From Pukyongia sp963768085 (lineage in GTDB: Bacteria; Bacteroidota; Bacteroidia; Flavobacteriales; Flavobacteriaceae), in contig CAVYGO010000005.1 of the NCBI GenBank assembly GCA_963768085.1, positions 310,001-374,000 of the forward strand: 64,000 bases of DNA, written 5' to 3'. Of this stretch, positions 36,763 to 44,928 are shown piece by piece. Position numbers and translations under genes: made by a program. Numbering within the stretch: position 1 is the stretch's first letter; each line of letters begins with the position of its first letter. Under the pieces are notes generated by a model. The model was not told the DNA's origin. It was given only the letters and a program-made list of their open reading frames with translations, and made no database searches.

Positions 36763-37170
36763 ATGTTACGGACCATTTGTTACGTGAGCACCGTCGCGCC
36801 CTCACTTAATAAGGAAGGCCTTTCGGATCTCTACAAGGAAGTGTTAATTAAAAACGCACTATCTAATATAACCGGTATTCTATTATACTCGGACGGGAAT
36901 TTTATGCAGATCATGGAAGGAGAAGTAGATGAACTCAACCGACTTTACCATAACATAGAAAACGATGCCCGCCATCATCATCTGATAAAACTAACTGACA
37001 GCAAAATATCCCAAAGAATATTCGAAAATTACTCGAACGGCTTCACTATTGTGAACAATGAACCGGAGATCTTTAAATTAAATCTCTATTTGAAATGGTT
37101 GAAGGCAAATTTTGAAGGAGATGTTAATAGACTCATTGAAGTCGTTAGACCCTTTTTAAAATATACCTGA
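36763..37170 (+). CDS. BLUF-domain blue-light photoreceptor, short form
   Basis: A 135-residue protein that is almost only a BLUF domain, which binds FAD and senses blue light. The photochemical residues are present: Y7 in ICYVS, N35 in NITGILLY and Q49 in FMQIMEGE. In the late strand, where many BLUF proteins have a Trp and a Met, this one reads FENYSNGF. The C-terminal helices LNLYLKWLKANF and NRLIEVVRPFL may contact a partner. No output domain is fused, so it probably acts through protein binding, like PixD-type proteins. A paralogue follows at once. Confidence 0.9.
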   Translation: MLRTICYVSTVAPSLNKEGLSDLYKEVLIKNALSNITGILLYSDGNFMQIMEGEVDELNRLYHNIENDARHHHLIKLTDSKISQRIFENYSNGFTIVNNEPEIFKLNLYLKWLKANFEGDVNRLIEVVRPFLKYT

Positions 37171-37237
37171 ACCCATTTCTCCCTCTGTATTCTATCGCGT
37201 TTTTTTGTACCTTCGGGAAAACAACCAATCCACCAGT

Positions 37238-37630
37238 ATGTATACTATTTGTTATGTGAGCAGTGCTCGTGTGGATATTACCGAAGATGAATTGACCGCA
37301 TTGTTCAGAACTACGGAAAATAATAATACCTCTAACAACATAACGGGTATTCTTCTCTACAAAAGCGGCAAGTTCCTCCAGGTTCTTGAAGGGGAAGAAA
37401 CAGTGTTGAAAAGTTTATACGAAAAGATCGAAGCGGATCCAAGACACAACAATATCTTTGTAATTCTAAATCAGAAATGCAAACGCCGAATATTCGAGAA
37501 TTACGCGTCCCGATTCAGTATTGTAAAATCGAAAGAAGAGTTACAAACCATCGAAACCTATCTGAATCAAATTGAAGAATCACCAAACCTGAAATATGTA
37601 AAAGGTCTTCTCGAACCTTTTTTATTATAA
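37238..37630 (+). CDS. BLUF-domain blue-light photoreceptor, second copy
   Basis: A 130-residue BLUF protein, paralogous to the one before it. Start chosen at the ATG at 37238 (MYTICYVSSARVD). A frame from a TTG at 37205 would include the promoter-like TACCTTCG. Key residues Y6, N34 and Q48 (FLQVLEGE) are kept. The late strand reads FENYASRF, so again no Trp or Met at the semi-conserved sites. C-terminal helices differ from copy one. The rpe gene starts 4 bases after the stop, so both may be read into rpe. Confidence 0.9.
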   Translation: MYTICYVSSARVDITEDELTALFRTTENNNTSNNITGILLYKSGKFLQVLEGEETVLKSLYEKIEADPRHNNIFVILNQKCKRRIFENYASRFSIVKSKEELQTIETYLNQIEESPNLKYVKGLLEPFLL

Positions 37631-37634
37631 ACCT

Positions 37635-38291
37635 ATGAGCACCCTTATTGCACCTTCTATCCTTGCCGCCGATTTTGCCAACCTGCAACGCGATTGTGAA
37701 CTGGTTAACAACAGCCAGGCAGACTGGTTTCACCTCGATGTTATGGACGGTGTTTTTGTTCCTAATATATCCTTCGGTATGCCGGTAATTAAAGCTATCG
37801 CACAACACGCTAATAAAACCCTTGATACGCATCTCATGATCGTGGATCCGGACCGCTATATTAGAACATTTGCCAGATTAGGAGTGAATATCCTTACCGT
37901 ACATTACGAAGCCTGTACGCACCTGCACAGGACTTTACAGGCCATAAAAGCTGAAGGCATGCAGGCGGGTGTGGCCATAAATCCACATACCAATGTCTCC
38001 CTGCTGGAAGACACGCTGCAGAATATCGACCTGGTTTGTGTTATGAGTGTGAATCCTGGATTTGGCGGTCAAAGTTTTATTGAGAACACCTATAAGAAAG
38101 TGCGAACCCTGAAAAAAATGATACTGGATCAGGGCGCGGCTACAAAAATTGAAATTGATGGAGGAGTAACCAATAAGAATGCCGCTCAGCTGGTTGAAGC
38201 TGGAGCCGATGTTTTAGTTGCAGGCAGCTATATTTTCAAGTCGGATGACCCTACTTCTACTATTGCAGGATTAAAAGAGCTAACGGCTTAA
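37635..38291 (+). CDS. rpe: Ribulose-phosphate 3-epimerase
   Basis: Rpe interconverts ribulose 5-phosphate and xylulose 5-phosphate in the pentose phosphate pathway. The 218-residue TIM barrel shows IAPSILAADFANL, WFHLDVMDGVFVPNISFG (metal histidine and catalytic aspartate), TLDTHLMIVDP, TVHYEA, VMSVNPGFGGQSF, and the second catalytic aspartate in EIDGGV. GADVLVAGSYIF closes the phosphate site. All residues look intact. Confidence 0.97.
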   Translation: MSTLIAPSILAADFANLQRDCELVNNSQADWFHLDVMDGVFVPNISFGMPVIKAIAQHANKTLDTHLMIVDPDRYIRTFARLGVNILTVHYEACTHLHRTLQAIKAEGMQAGVAINPHTNVSLLEDTLQNIDLVCVMSVNPGFGGQSFIENTYKKVRTLKKMILDQGAATKIEIDGGVTNKNAAQLVEAGADVLVAGSYIFKSDDPTSTIAGLKELTA

Positions 38292-38340
38292 AATCAATAT
38301 ATTTTTATTGTCTGAATTTATAATTCAAGACTTCTTTTAG

Positions 38341-38372
38341 TTGTTTCCTGTCTATATTCGAAGTTATATTTG
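38341..38372 (+). promoter_or_regulatory. Orphan promoter between rpe and the AraC-type gene
   Basis: TTG (38341-38343), a 21-base spacer and TATATTTG (38365-38372) form a complete flavobacterial promoter. A terminator follows only about 45 bases later, with no reading frame between. Confidence 0.55.
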
Positions 38373-38377
38373 GTTAT

Positions 38378-38451
38378 GCAACAAGCGCCTTCCTGCTGTT
38401 CGATAAGTAGGTTTCGGCCCGACTCAAAAAGTAATTTGGGACGGGCTTTTT
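38378..38451 (+). ncRNA. Candidate small RNA of about 75-80 nucleotides
   Basis: Between the orphan promoter and a strong intrinsic terminator lies a stretch with no plausible gene. The predicted RNA has an unpaired 5' part and ends in the hairpin GCCCG-A-CTCAAA / TTTGGG-A-CGGGC plus five T (38417-38451). Its part at 38395-38426 recurs at 40854-40885 after the secreted propeller gene. I know of no named family for it; transcription is inferred. Confidence 0.4.
38417..38451 (+). terminator. Terminator of the candidate small RNA
   Basis: GCCCG (38417-38421) pairs with CGGGC (38442-38446); inner stem CTCAAA with TTTGGG; T5 follows. It would also end any read-through from rpe. Confidence 0.8.
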
Positions 38452-38500
38452 ACATAATGTGTTTATTGCGTAAATTGAAAATCAATTATAAGTCTCGAGC

Positions 38501-39598
38501 ATGAATATCTATGAAATTGTCTTTCTTTGCTTTTCGTTTCTTGCTTTCTGTTTGGCATTTCTTCTATTTATTAAGAAACGAGGGGACAAAATAGCGAATA
38601 GGCTGTTAGGTATCTATTTGCTGCTGTTTTCATTTAATCTTGTTTATAATGTACTGTACTGGACGAAGGAGTTATTTTCGATAAATTTCATTCATCTTGT
38701 CGCCACCAATGTTTTTCCGTGGATACTATATGGTCCGATTTTATATTTCTATGTACGGCGCATAACTTTCAATTCTAAATTTAGATGGCCTGATCTACTA
38801 CACGGAATTCCGTTCGTTTTTTATTTTCTGAATTATTCGTCCTTCTTTTTTCAAAATTCGAACAATAAGGTTCATATTTTAACCACTGGTACACTCGGTG
38901 AATACTTTCATTGGCCTATTCCCAGGAATTACATAGTCCTTATTATTATTATGCTCCTCTATGCGGGCCTGATCTACTTTAAATTCATAAAAGGATACAG
39001 AGACGAGAATAAAAGAAAATGGTTAAGCTGGTTAAGTGTATCCTACTTTGGCTATGTAGTCTCATTCATATCGTATTTTGTGTTAAGAGAATTTGGGTTC
39101 ATCGAAGGCCATTTCGATTATTTCATAAGCTTTTTTATGATCTTTTTTATTGGCCTGGTGACATATTTCGGTTTTCTTCAACCACAAGTCTTCGAGGGTG
39201 TTCCCATCAAACAGATCGCGGGATTTTCAAAATATAAGAAAACCGGATTGACAAAAGAACATTCTACCACATTGAAGAATACTCTTATTGATGTGATGCA
39301 AACGCAAAAGCCACATTTGAATTCGGAGATCAATCTTAACAGTCTGTCGGAAGAATTAAATCTGTCCAGACATCATTTGTCTCAGATCATTAATGAAAAT
39401 TTTAAAACCAATTTCTTCGATTTTATAAATCAATATCGAATTAGAGAAGCCATGCAACTCATAAAGGAAAATCCTGAAATAAGTATTTCAGAAATCATCT
39501 ACACCGTAGGTTTTAGCAACAGGGTGTCCTTTAATAAGGCATTTAAAAAACATACCGGACGTACCCCTTCACAATTTAAAATGTCGCTGGAAAATTAA
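38501..39598 (+). CDS. Membrane-bound AraC-type transcriptional regulator
   Basis: A 365-residue protein with about seven hydrophobic segments in residues 1-225, starting at MNIYEIVFLCFSFLAFCLAFLLF. A cytoplasmic AraC/XylS DNA-binding domain follows at about 255-362 with two helix-turn-helix units (LNSLSEELNLSRHHLSQIINENF; ISEIIYTVGFSNRVSFNKAFKKHTGRTPSQFK). This layout is common in Bacteroidota and probably couples a membrane signal to transcription. The upstream inverted repeat AATTGA-AAA-TCAATT (38473-38487) lies 14 bases before the ATG. The secreted propeller gene downstream is a possible target. Confidence 0.88.
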   Translation: MNIYEIVFLCFSFLAFCLAFLLFIKKRGDKIANRLLGIYLLLFSFNLVYNVLYWTKELFSINFIHLVATNVFPWILYGPILYFYVRRITFNSKFRWPDLLHGIPFVFYFLNYSSFFFQNSNNKVHILTTGTLGEYFHWPIPRNYIVLIIIMLLYAGLIYFKFIKGYRDENKRKWLSWLSVSYFGYVVSFISYFVLREFGFIEGHFDYFISFFMIFFIGLVTYFGFLQPQVFEGVPIKQIAGFSKYKKTGLTKEHSTTLKNTLIDVMQTQKPHLNSEINLNSLSEELNLSRHHLSQIINENFKTNFFDFINQYRIREAMQLIKENPEISISEIIYTVGFSNRVSFNKAFKKHTGRTPSQFKMSLEN

Positions 39599-39722
39599 AA
39601 CACCTCAACCTGCTTTTTATAAATTGACTGTAATACTGTGTAAAGGTTTGTAAGCATTCACATTATTTCTAACGCATTGATATTTCTTTGATATGGATAA
39701 TTAACATTAAAACACTTCCATT

Positions 39723-40850
39723 ATGAACATATCAATACTACGACAAACAGTAATTATTTTGATGGTTATCTTATTCCCCATCACTATTATAGCGCAACCG
39801 GCAGTCTATATAAACGACAGAGGTAATAACGCAATTAACAAATACGATTTTGACGGTAACTTCATTGAAGTATTTATTCCATCAGGGCTTGGAGGGCTGA
39901 GCAATCCACAGGATATTATCTTTCATCCCGACGGGACGGTTCTGGTCTCTAGTTTCCAAAGCAGTGAAATTTTGCGCTACGATGCCGATGGAAATTTCTT
40001 AGGAGTTTGGAATCAATCACCGGTAAATATGCCATCCAAGATGATTGTGTCTCCGGACAATCTTCTTTATATAACACAATGGGGCCCAAGCCAACCTACC
40101 TCAATGGTAGCAAGATTCAACCTGGACGGCACACCTGCCAGTGATTGCGATAATACAGCCCCGAGAGGACTGGGAGTATTTTTTGATGCCACTGATAACT
40201 TCTACGTAGCCTTATGGAGTCCAACTGGCGATGGTGTTGTCCAGCAATATGATTCCAGTTGCGGATATATAACTGATATCATCGATTCTGTTGAACTGGA
40301 GGCACCTACCTATACCTGGCAGGATCCGGGTGGAAATGGCGATATCCTTGTGCAGGACTGGACATTAGGTAAGATATTACGCTATAACAGCAGTGGAACG
40401 TACCTTGGAGATGATATAACCGGGTTATCTAATCCGGAAGGCTTTGCATATTTACCGAATGGAAACCTTTTAATATCTGAAAGAGGTCTCAATGTAATTA
40501 CGGAATACGACACAAATAATAATGTGGTGGGGCAATGGAATCAGGGACCGATCTTAGATACCCCAAACTCCATAGTTATTGGAGAACCATTACTATCTGT
40601 ATCCGAGTTTGAACTGGATCCGGTTTTCGTTACACCCACCGTAGGTAGTAGCTTTGAGTTAAATTCGGATATAGCCTCAGAATATGAATCTTTAGAAGTT
40701 TATAATTCTATCGGATTACAGGTTGAAACTATTCTTCTTGAGGAATCAAACAATTGGGATGCTTCTAATTTAGCTGAAGGACTTTATTTTCTTGTTGCAT
40801 CAAAATACGGACAAAGAATCACTCAGAAAATTGTGGTGAAGGCTAAGTAG
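39723..40850 (+). CDS. Secreted NHL-type beta-propeller with a type IX sorting domain
   Basis: A 375-residue exported protein. The signal peptide runs to about residue 25 (ILMVILFPITIIA-Q). Residues about 30-285 contain repeated propeller blades of the NHL/SMP-30 type (e.g. LSNPQDIIFHPDGTVLVSS, NMPSKMIVSPDNLLYITQWG, LSNPEGFAYLPNGNLLISERG). The last 75 residues are a type-A T9SS C-terminal domain ending LYFLVASKYGQRITQKIVVK, the signal for PorT-dependent secretion. Ligand unknown. A terminator carrying a repeated 32-base element follows. Confidence 0.85.
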   Translation: MNISILRQTVIILMVILFPITIIAQPAVYINDRGNNAINKYDFDGNFIEVFIPSGLGGLSNPQDIIFHPDGTVLVSSFQSSEILRYDADGNFLGVWNQSPVNMPSKMIVSPDNLLYITQWGPSQPTSMVARFNLDGTPASDCDNTAPRGLGVFFDATDNFYVALWSPTGDGVVQQYDSSCGYITDIIDSVELEAPTYTWQDPGGNGDILVQDWTLGKILRYNSSGTYLGDDITGLSNPEGFAYLPNGNLLISERGLNVITEYDTNNNVVGQWNQGPILDTPNSIVIGEPLLSVSEFELDPVFVTPTVGSSFELNSDIASEYESLEVYNSIGLQVETILLEESNNWDASNLAEGLYFLVASKYGQRITQKIVVKAK

Positions 40851-40875
40851 ACCGCTGTTGGATTAGTAGGTTTCG

Positions 40876-40911
40876 GCCCGGCTCATTTTACGTGTAAGAG
40901 TCGGGCTTTTT
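40876..40911 (+). terminator. Terminator after the propeller gene
   Basis: GCCCGGCTC (40876-40884) pairs with GAGTCGGGC (40898-40906) with one G-T wobble, inner TTAC/GTAA, then T5. Preceded by the 32-base element shared with 38395-38426. Confidence 0.85.
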
Positions 40912-40912
40912 G

Positions 40913-40920
40913 TATCTTTG
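40913..40920 (+). promoter_or_regulatory. -7 element of the YpdA-type gene
   Basis: TATCTTTG is a full TANNTTTG match and lies directly behind the previous terminator's T-run. Predicted start near 40926, 22 bases before the ATG at 40948. Confidence 0.55.
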
Positions 40921-40947
40921 CATCAAATATTTGTGGTGAAGAACGAA

Positions 40948-41919
40948 ATGGATGTATTGATTATTGGAGCAGGCCCTATTGGGATCGCTTGTGCTTTGGA
41001 ATGTAAGAAACGAGATTTGAGTTATGTTGTGGTGGAGAAGGGAGCACTCACCAATTCCCTCTATAATTATCCTTTGAATATGACTTTTTTTTCGACTTCG
41101 GAAAAATTGGAAATTGATGATATTCCATTTATTAGTGCCAACCCCAAACCCAACAGGGACGAAGCCCTGGAGTATTACCGAAGAGTGACGACATCGAATG
41201 AACTTAACATACATCTTTACGAGGAGATCTTGTCTGTAGAAAAAATTGAAGGTCTGTTTATCGTGAAATCAGATAAGGACTCGTATACAGCGAACAATTT
41301 AATAGTAAGCACCGGCTTTTACGACATACCCAAATTACTGGATGTTCCGGGTGAGTCGCTTCCTAATGTAAGCCATTATTTTAAGGAAGCCCATCCCTAT
41401 GTAATGCAAAAAACCATCGTTGTTGGTGCTAGCAATTCTGCCGTAGATGCTGCATTGGAGATTTGGCGAAAAGGAGGAGACGTAACCATGGTAATTAGGG
41501 GCCCTGGTATTGGTGATCGGGTTAAGTATTGGGTAAAGCCTGATATTGAAAATCGTATCTCGGAAGGAAGTATTAAGGCAATATACAATGCTGAGATCGC
41601 CGAGATCAAAGAAGATGCGGTAGTCATCAAAACACAGGAAGGAGTGCGGACACTCGACAACGACTTCGTGATTGCCCTGACCGGGTACAGGCCCAATTTC
41701 AAATTTTTAGAATCACTTGGTGTCACCTTATCCACTGATGGCAACTTTTTTCCAACATACAATCCGGAGACTATGGAATCTAATGTGTCGGGTTTATATC
41801 TGGCTGGAGTAATATGTGGTGGAATGGAAACTCACAAATGGTTTATCGAAAATAGTAGGGTACATGCTAAAATTATTGCCAGTGCTATTACGGCTTCAAT
41901 TAATAGCCCGCATACCTGA
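40948..41919 (+). CDS. YpdA-family FAD-dependent disulphide reductase-like protein
   Basis: A 323-residue flavoprotein of the thioredoxin-reductase fold without the redox-active CxxC, as in YpdA, which in Firmicutes reduces bacillithiol disulphide. Start taken at the ATG at 40948 (MDVLIIGAGPIGIACALECKK); a frame from 40918 begins inside the -7 element. The FAD site GAGPIG is at residues 7-12. The family phrase NYPLNMTFFSTSEKLEI follows, and the NADPH Rossmann site GASNSAVDAALEI is near 162. The C-terminal FAD motif is GLYLAGVICGG. The 3' end overlaps the converging peptidase gene by 20 bases. Confidence 0.9.
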   Translation: MDVLIIGAGPIGIACALECKKRDLSYVVVEKGALTNSLYNYPLNMTFFSTSEKLEIDDIPFISANPKPNRDEALEYYRRVTTSNELNIHLYEEILSVEKIEGLFIVKSDKDSYTANNLIVSTGFYDIPKLLDVPGESLPNVSHYFKEAHPYVMQKTIVVGASNSAVDAALEIWRKGGDVTMVIRGPGIGDRVKYWVKPDIENRISEGSIKAIYNAEIAEIKEDAVVIKTQEGVRTLDNDFVIALTGYRPNFKFLESLGVTLSTDGNFFPTYNPETMESNVSGLYLAGVICGGMETHKWFIENSRVHAKIIASAITASINSPHT

Positions 41920-42736
41920 AATTAAGCAGATTCTGCGTGTACTTGTAAAGGGCAGGGAAATGGGTTTTGAATTCATCGGGAGATTCTATGAAATACTCGG
42001 CTAATATAGCCATGAATTCATATTGATTTGTAAATGCGTATTCCCGAAAATAACGAGTTTCATCCAGTTTATGTTTCAATTCCTCATTCGTTAATAACCG
42101 CAGGATATTCTGGAATTGCTTGGCAAATCGTGAAGAATCAATATCGGTCCGTTGTTTAGCTTCCAACTGCATGGCATGCATAAATTCATGAATACCTAAA
42201 TTAAAATTATCATTGGTAATATTATATCCCATTTCAAAGTGTTCCCAGCTTAGTACAAGGGCTTTTTCACGAGGGTTGAATTCCCCTTTATGATGTGATT
42301 CATTAATGGTACTGTAAAACTCCCCGGGATAAACGAGTATATACTCGATCAGTCCATATTCGTAATTTTTCCTTCCGAAGCTTAACATACATCCAACAGA
42401 AGCAATAAGAATCTTTATTCTGTCCGTGATCACCAGACCTTCCCTGCCCACAAACTCTTTATCGGAAATAAACGTCGCCACCCGGTGTTGGAATTGTCTT
42501 TTATACTTTTCCGAAAGTTTTTGATAAAACAGAAATTCTTCTTCAAGAATTTTTATTTGTTCGGGCCTGAGCTTTTTGTAGACCAGGTAATGCCTGAAAA
42601 GGGGTTTGTTATAACGTCCTGCGTACCAATTCTCGAAAGCTCTGAAGATAGCTATAGCGACCATGATTATCACTACGCCATAAGCGTAGGGAGCCAACCA
42701 GGTAGCATTCTCATCAACTTGTAATGGTAGCATCAT
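41900..42736 (-). CDS. MtfA-like zinc peptidase
   Basis: A 278-residue protein of the MtfA (DUF980) family. A membrane helix lies near residues 15-33 and a soluble domain follows. The zinc site is GIHEFMHAMQLE (HExxH near 183-187). FLFYQKLSEKYKRQFQHRVATFI and the late REYAFTNQYEFMAILAEYFIESPDEF, with the third zinc-ligand glutamate, fit the family. In E. coli MtfA binds the Mlc repressor; a membrane-anchored form such as this may act differently. It converges on and overlaps the YpdA-type gene. Confidence 0.85.
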   Translation of the reverse strand: MMLPLQVDENATWLAPYAYGVVIIMVAIAIFRAFENWYAGRYNKPLFRHYLVYKKLRPEQIKILEEEFLFYQKLSEKYKRQFQHRVATFISDKEFVGREGLVITDRIKILIASVGCMLSFGRKNYEYGLIEYILVYPGEFYSTINESHHKGEFNPREKALVLSWEHFEMGYNITNDNFNLGIHEFMHAMQLEAKQRTDIDSSRFAKQFQNILRLLTNEELKHKLDETRYFREYAFTNQYEFMAILAEYFIESPDEFKTHFPALYKYTQNLLNFRYAGY

Positions 42737-42819
42737 AAAGAATTGGGAAGTAAAAGATAGCTAATAATCCCCTATTAAGGGTAATTCACTGAATAAAAAC
42801 GTTTTATACCCTCGATTTA

Positions 42820-43353
42820 TTACTTTTTAGTGCTGTCTCCTTTAAAATTTTGGGAACTATTTTTAAACAACACATTGAAAGTGGTTAAACTCCCGTAGCA
42901 ACGTGTGATATATTGTTGCAGATCCACTTTTTCCTGGTCGTCCAGGTTCTTACTGGAATTGATCTTTTGTTCCATAACCCGTAGTCGATCCCTGAGCATT
43001 ACGATTTTATGGTAAAAGGTGTCTACAGGAATCTCCTTTTGAGCGAGCGAGATGTCTTTAGGCTTCAATATCATAGTCCCGCCTTTGAACTTATCAGCGA
43101 TGGGTACAATTTCACTTGCATCGCTCCATTTTTTCAGAATATCCCTCAGACTCTTCTCCACTTCATAAAAACTAACGGTATCTACCTCATCTTCGGCTGC
43201 ATCAATGACTTCAAATTCTTCATCAATTTCAATTGTTTCCAATCCTTTATCGATAAATGTTACCCAGTACATTTTCGCAGTTACATTGGTTACAACCCCT
43301 TTGCCGTGATCCGGATGATCGATCCTGGATCCGATTCCTAATATTTTGTTCAT
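42820..43353 (-). CDS. Uncharacterised protein with N-terminal SH3-like fold
   Basis: A 177-residue cytoplasmic protein. Residues 1-45 (GIGSRIDHPDHGKGVVTNVTAKMYWVTFIDKGLETIEIDEEFEV) look like a small SH3/CarD-like barrel of the kind that starts several nucleic-acid-associated proteins. The rest is helical with a probable coiled coil near 115-150. No named family recognised. It is divergent from hemN, 155 bases away, but no -7 element fits the CRP/FNR-type site on this side. Confidence 0.6.
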   Translation of the reverse strand: MNKILGIGSRIDHPDHGKGVVTNVTAKMYWVTFIDKGLETIEIDEEFEVIDAAEDEVDTVSFYEVEKSLRDILKKWSDASEIVPIADKFKGGTMILKPKDISLAQKEIPVDTFYHKIVMLRDRLRVMEQKINSSKNLDDQEKVDLQQYITRCYGSLTTFNVLFKNSSQNFKGDSTKK

Positions 43354-43426
43354 TTTCGAAGAGTTTTAAGCTAGTGAAATTACGTAAAATTTCAGCATGT
43401 TAAAATTCAAACCAAAGATTTGTAAA

Positions 43427-43470
43427 ATGACAATTATCATATTATTTCATAAGACTCGCTATTAGTTTTG
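43427..43470 (+). promoter_or_regulatory. CRP/FNR-type site and -7 element of hemN
   Basis: TGACAATTATCA (43428-43439, centre 43433.5) fits TGA-N6-TCA and is an imperfect palindrome extended to ATGACAATTATCAT. TAGTTTTG (43463-43470) is a full TANNTTTG match. From centre to the last base of the -7 element is 36.5 bp, placing the site near -41.5, the class-II activator position. The same distance recurs at four other loci. Confidence 0.6.
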
Positions 43471-43508
43471 TAACCAGTGGTAAAAATTTAAAATACCACA
43501 GATTACGA

Positions 43509-44864
43509 TTGGATCTTATTTCAAAATATAACGTTCCGGGCCCCCGATACACCAGTTACCCAACCGTGCCGTATTGGGAAAATGATTCCTTCTCGCTCAG
43601 AGAATGGAAAAGTTCATTACAGAAAAGTTATGAAGAAAGTCGAGAGGACGGAATTAGCCTATATCTCCACTTACCCTTTTGTGAAAGTATATGCACCTTC
43701 TGTGGTTGCACTAAACGAATCACTAAAAATCATGGCGTCGAGATCCCCTATATAAAGGCCCTTATTAAAGAATGGCAATTGTATATAGACCTTTTAGGTG
43801 AGAAACCCAAGGTTAAAGAATTACATATCGGTGGTGGAACACCCACTTTTTTCTCTGTGGAACACCTTGAATTATTATTAGAAGGCATTTTCAGGAGAAT
43901 CAGAAAGCCTATGGAAGTGGAACTCAGTTTCGAAGGCCATCCTAATAATACTACGGAAGCGCATTTGAAAATGCTTGCGGAACATGGATTCACGCGCGTG
44001 AGCTATGGTGTACAGGATTACAATGAAAACGTGCAACGGGCGATTCATCGTGTACAACCATATGAACATGTGAAATTTGTGACAGAGACCGCTCGTAAGT
44101 ATGGATTTACGTCGGTAGGTCATGATATTATCTTTGGCTTGCCATTTCAAACTGAAGAACATGTGGTGAATACCATCGAAAAAACGAAACAGCTTTTGCC
44201 CGATCGGATTGCGTTCTACAGCTATGCGCATGTACCGTGGATGAAAGGTAACGGTCAACGAGGTTATAAAGAAACCGACCTGCCTTCACCCTCCGAAAAG
44301 CGAGCACAATACGAAACGGGCAAAGCGCTGCTTCTTAAAGCCGGCTATGTTGAAATAGGTATGGATCATTTTGCCCTGCCCGATGAATCTTTGAATAAGG
44401 CCAGAGAGGCAAAGCGTATTCATAGAAATTTCATGGGATACACGGCTTCTAAAACACAAGTGATGATTGGCCTAGGTGTTTCCGCTATCAGTGATAGTTG
44501 GTATAGCTTTGCACAGAATGTTAAGGGCGTGGAAGAATATCAAAACCTTCTTGAGAACAATATCGTACCGGTTTATCGGGGACATTTGCAGAATGAAGAA
44601 GATCTTATAATACGATCACATATTTTAAATCTGATGTGTCATTTTGAAACTTCCTGGAAAGAGGACAGCATGAAATTTTCAGATTTACCGGATGTACTGA
44701 TTCGGCTGAAGGAAATGGATACTGATGGTTTAATAGAAATACAAAGTGACCGGATTAGGGTCACTGAAAAAGGTAAACCGTTCGTAAGAAATGTATGTAT
44801 GGGATTCGATTTGCGTTTACAACGGAAACGACCCGAAACACAACTTTTCTCTATGACGGTTTAA
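43509..44864 (+). CDS. hemN: Oxygen-independent coproporphyrinogen III oxidase
   Basis: HemN is a radical-SAM enzyme that decarboxylates coproporphyrinogen III without oxygen in haem synthesis. The 451-residue protein has the cluster cysteines C58, C62 and C65 (plus C67) in FCESICTFCGC. GGGTPTFFS, HPNNTTEAHL and SYGVQDYNENVQRAIHR follow. The C-terminal HemN domain is present, with LIIRSHILNLMCHFE near 365. The start is TTG at 43509 giving MDLISKYNVPGPRYTSYPTVPYW, the family N-terminus. The promoter carries a CRP/FNR-type site, which fits low-oxygen control. Confidence 0.96.
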   Translation: MDLISKYNVPGPRYTSYPTVPYWENDSFSLREWKSSLQKSYEESREDGISLYLHLPFCESICTFCGCTKRITKNHGVEIPYIKALIKEWQLYIDLLGEKPKVKELHIGGGTPTFFSVEHLELLLEGIFRRIRKPMEVELSFEGHPNNTTEAHLKMLAEHGFTRVSYGVQDYNENVQRAIHRVQPYEHVKFVTETARKYGFTSVGHDIIFGLPFQTEEHVVNTIEKTKQLLPDRIAFYSYAHVPWMKGNGQRGYKETDLPSPSEKRAQYETGKALLLKAGYVEIGMDHFALPDESLNKAREAKRIHRNFMGYTASKTQVMIGLGVSAISDSWYSFAQNVKGVEEYQNLLENNIVPVYRGHLQNEEDLIIRSHILNLMCHFETSWKEDSMKFSDLPDVLIRLKEMDTDGLIEIQSDRIRVTEKGKPFVRNVCMGFDLRLQRKRPETQLFSMTV

Positions 44865-44886
44865 GTTGGTTTATTAGTTAGAAGCG

Positions 44887-44924
44887 TAAAACGGGATGCA
44901 ATTGATTGGTTTGCTCCCGTTTTA
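44887..44924. terminator. Bidirectional terminator between hemN and the small cco-operon gene
   Basis: TAAAACGGGA (44887-44896) pairs with TCCCGTTTTA (44915-44924), with an inner GCAA/TTGC pair. A-rich and T-rich flanks serve both converging transcripts. Confidence 0.75.
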
Positions 44925-44928
44925 TGTT

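Noticed and set aside
43354..43427. Use of the hemN operator by the divergent gene at 42820-43353
   Set aside because: At 36.5 bp on that side the sequence (ATGTTAAA on the plus strand) does not resemble a -7 element.
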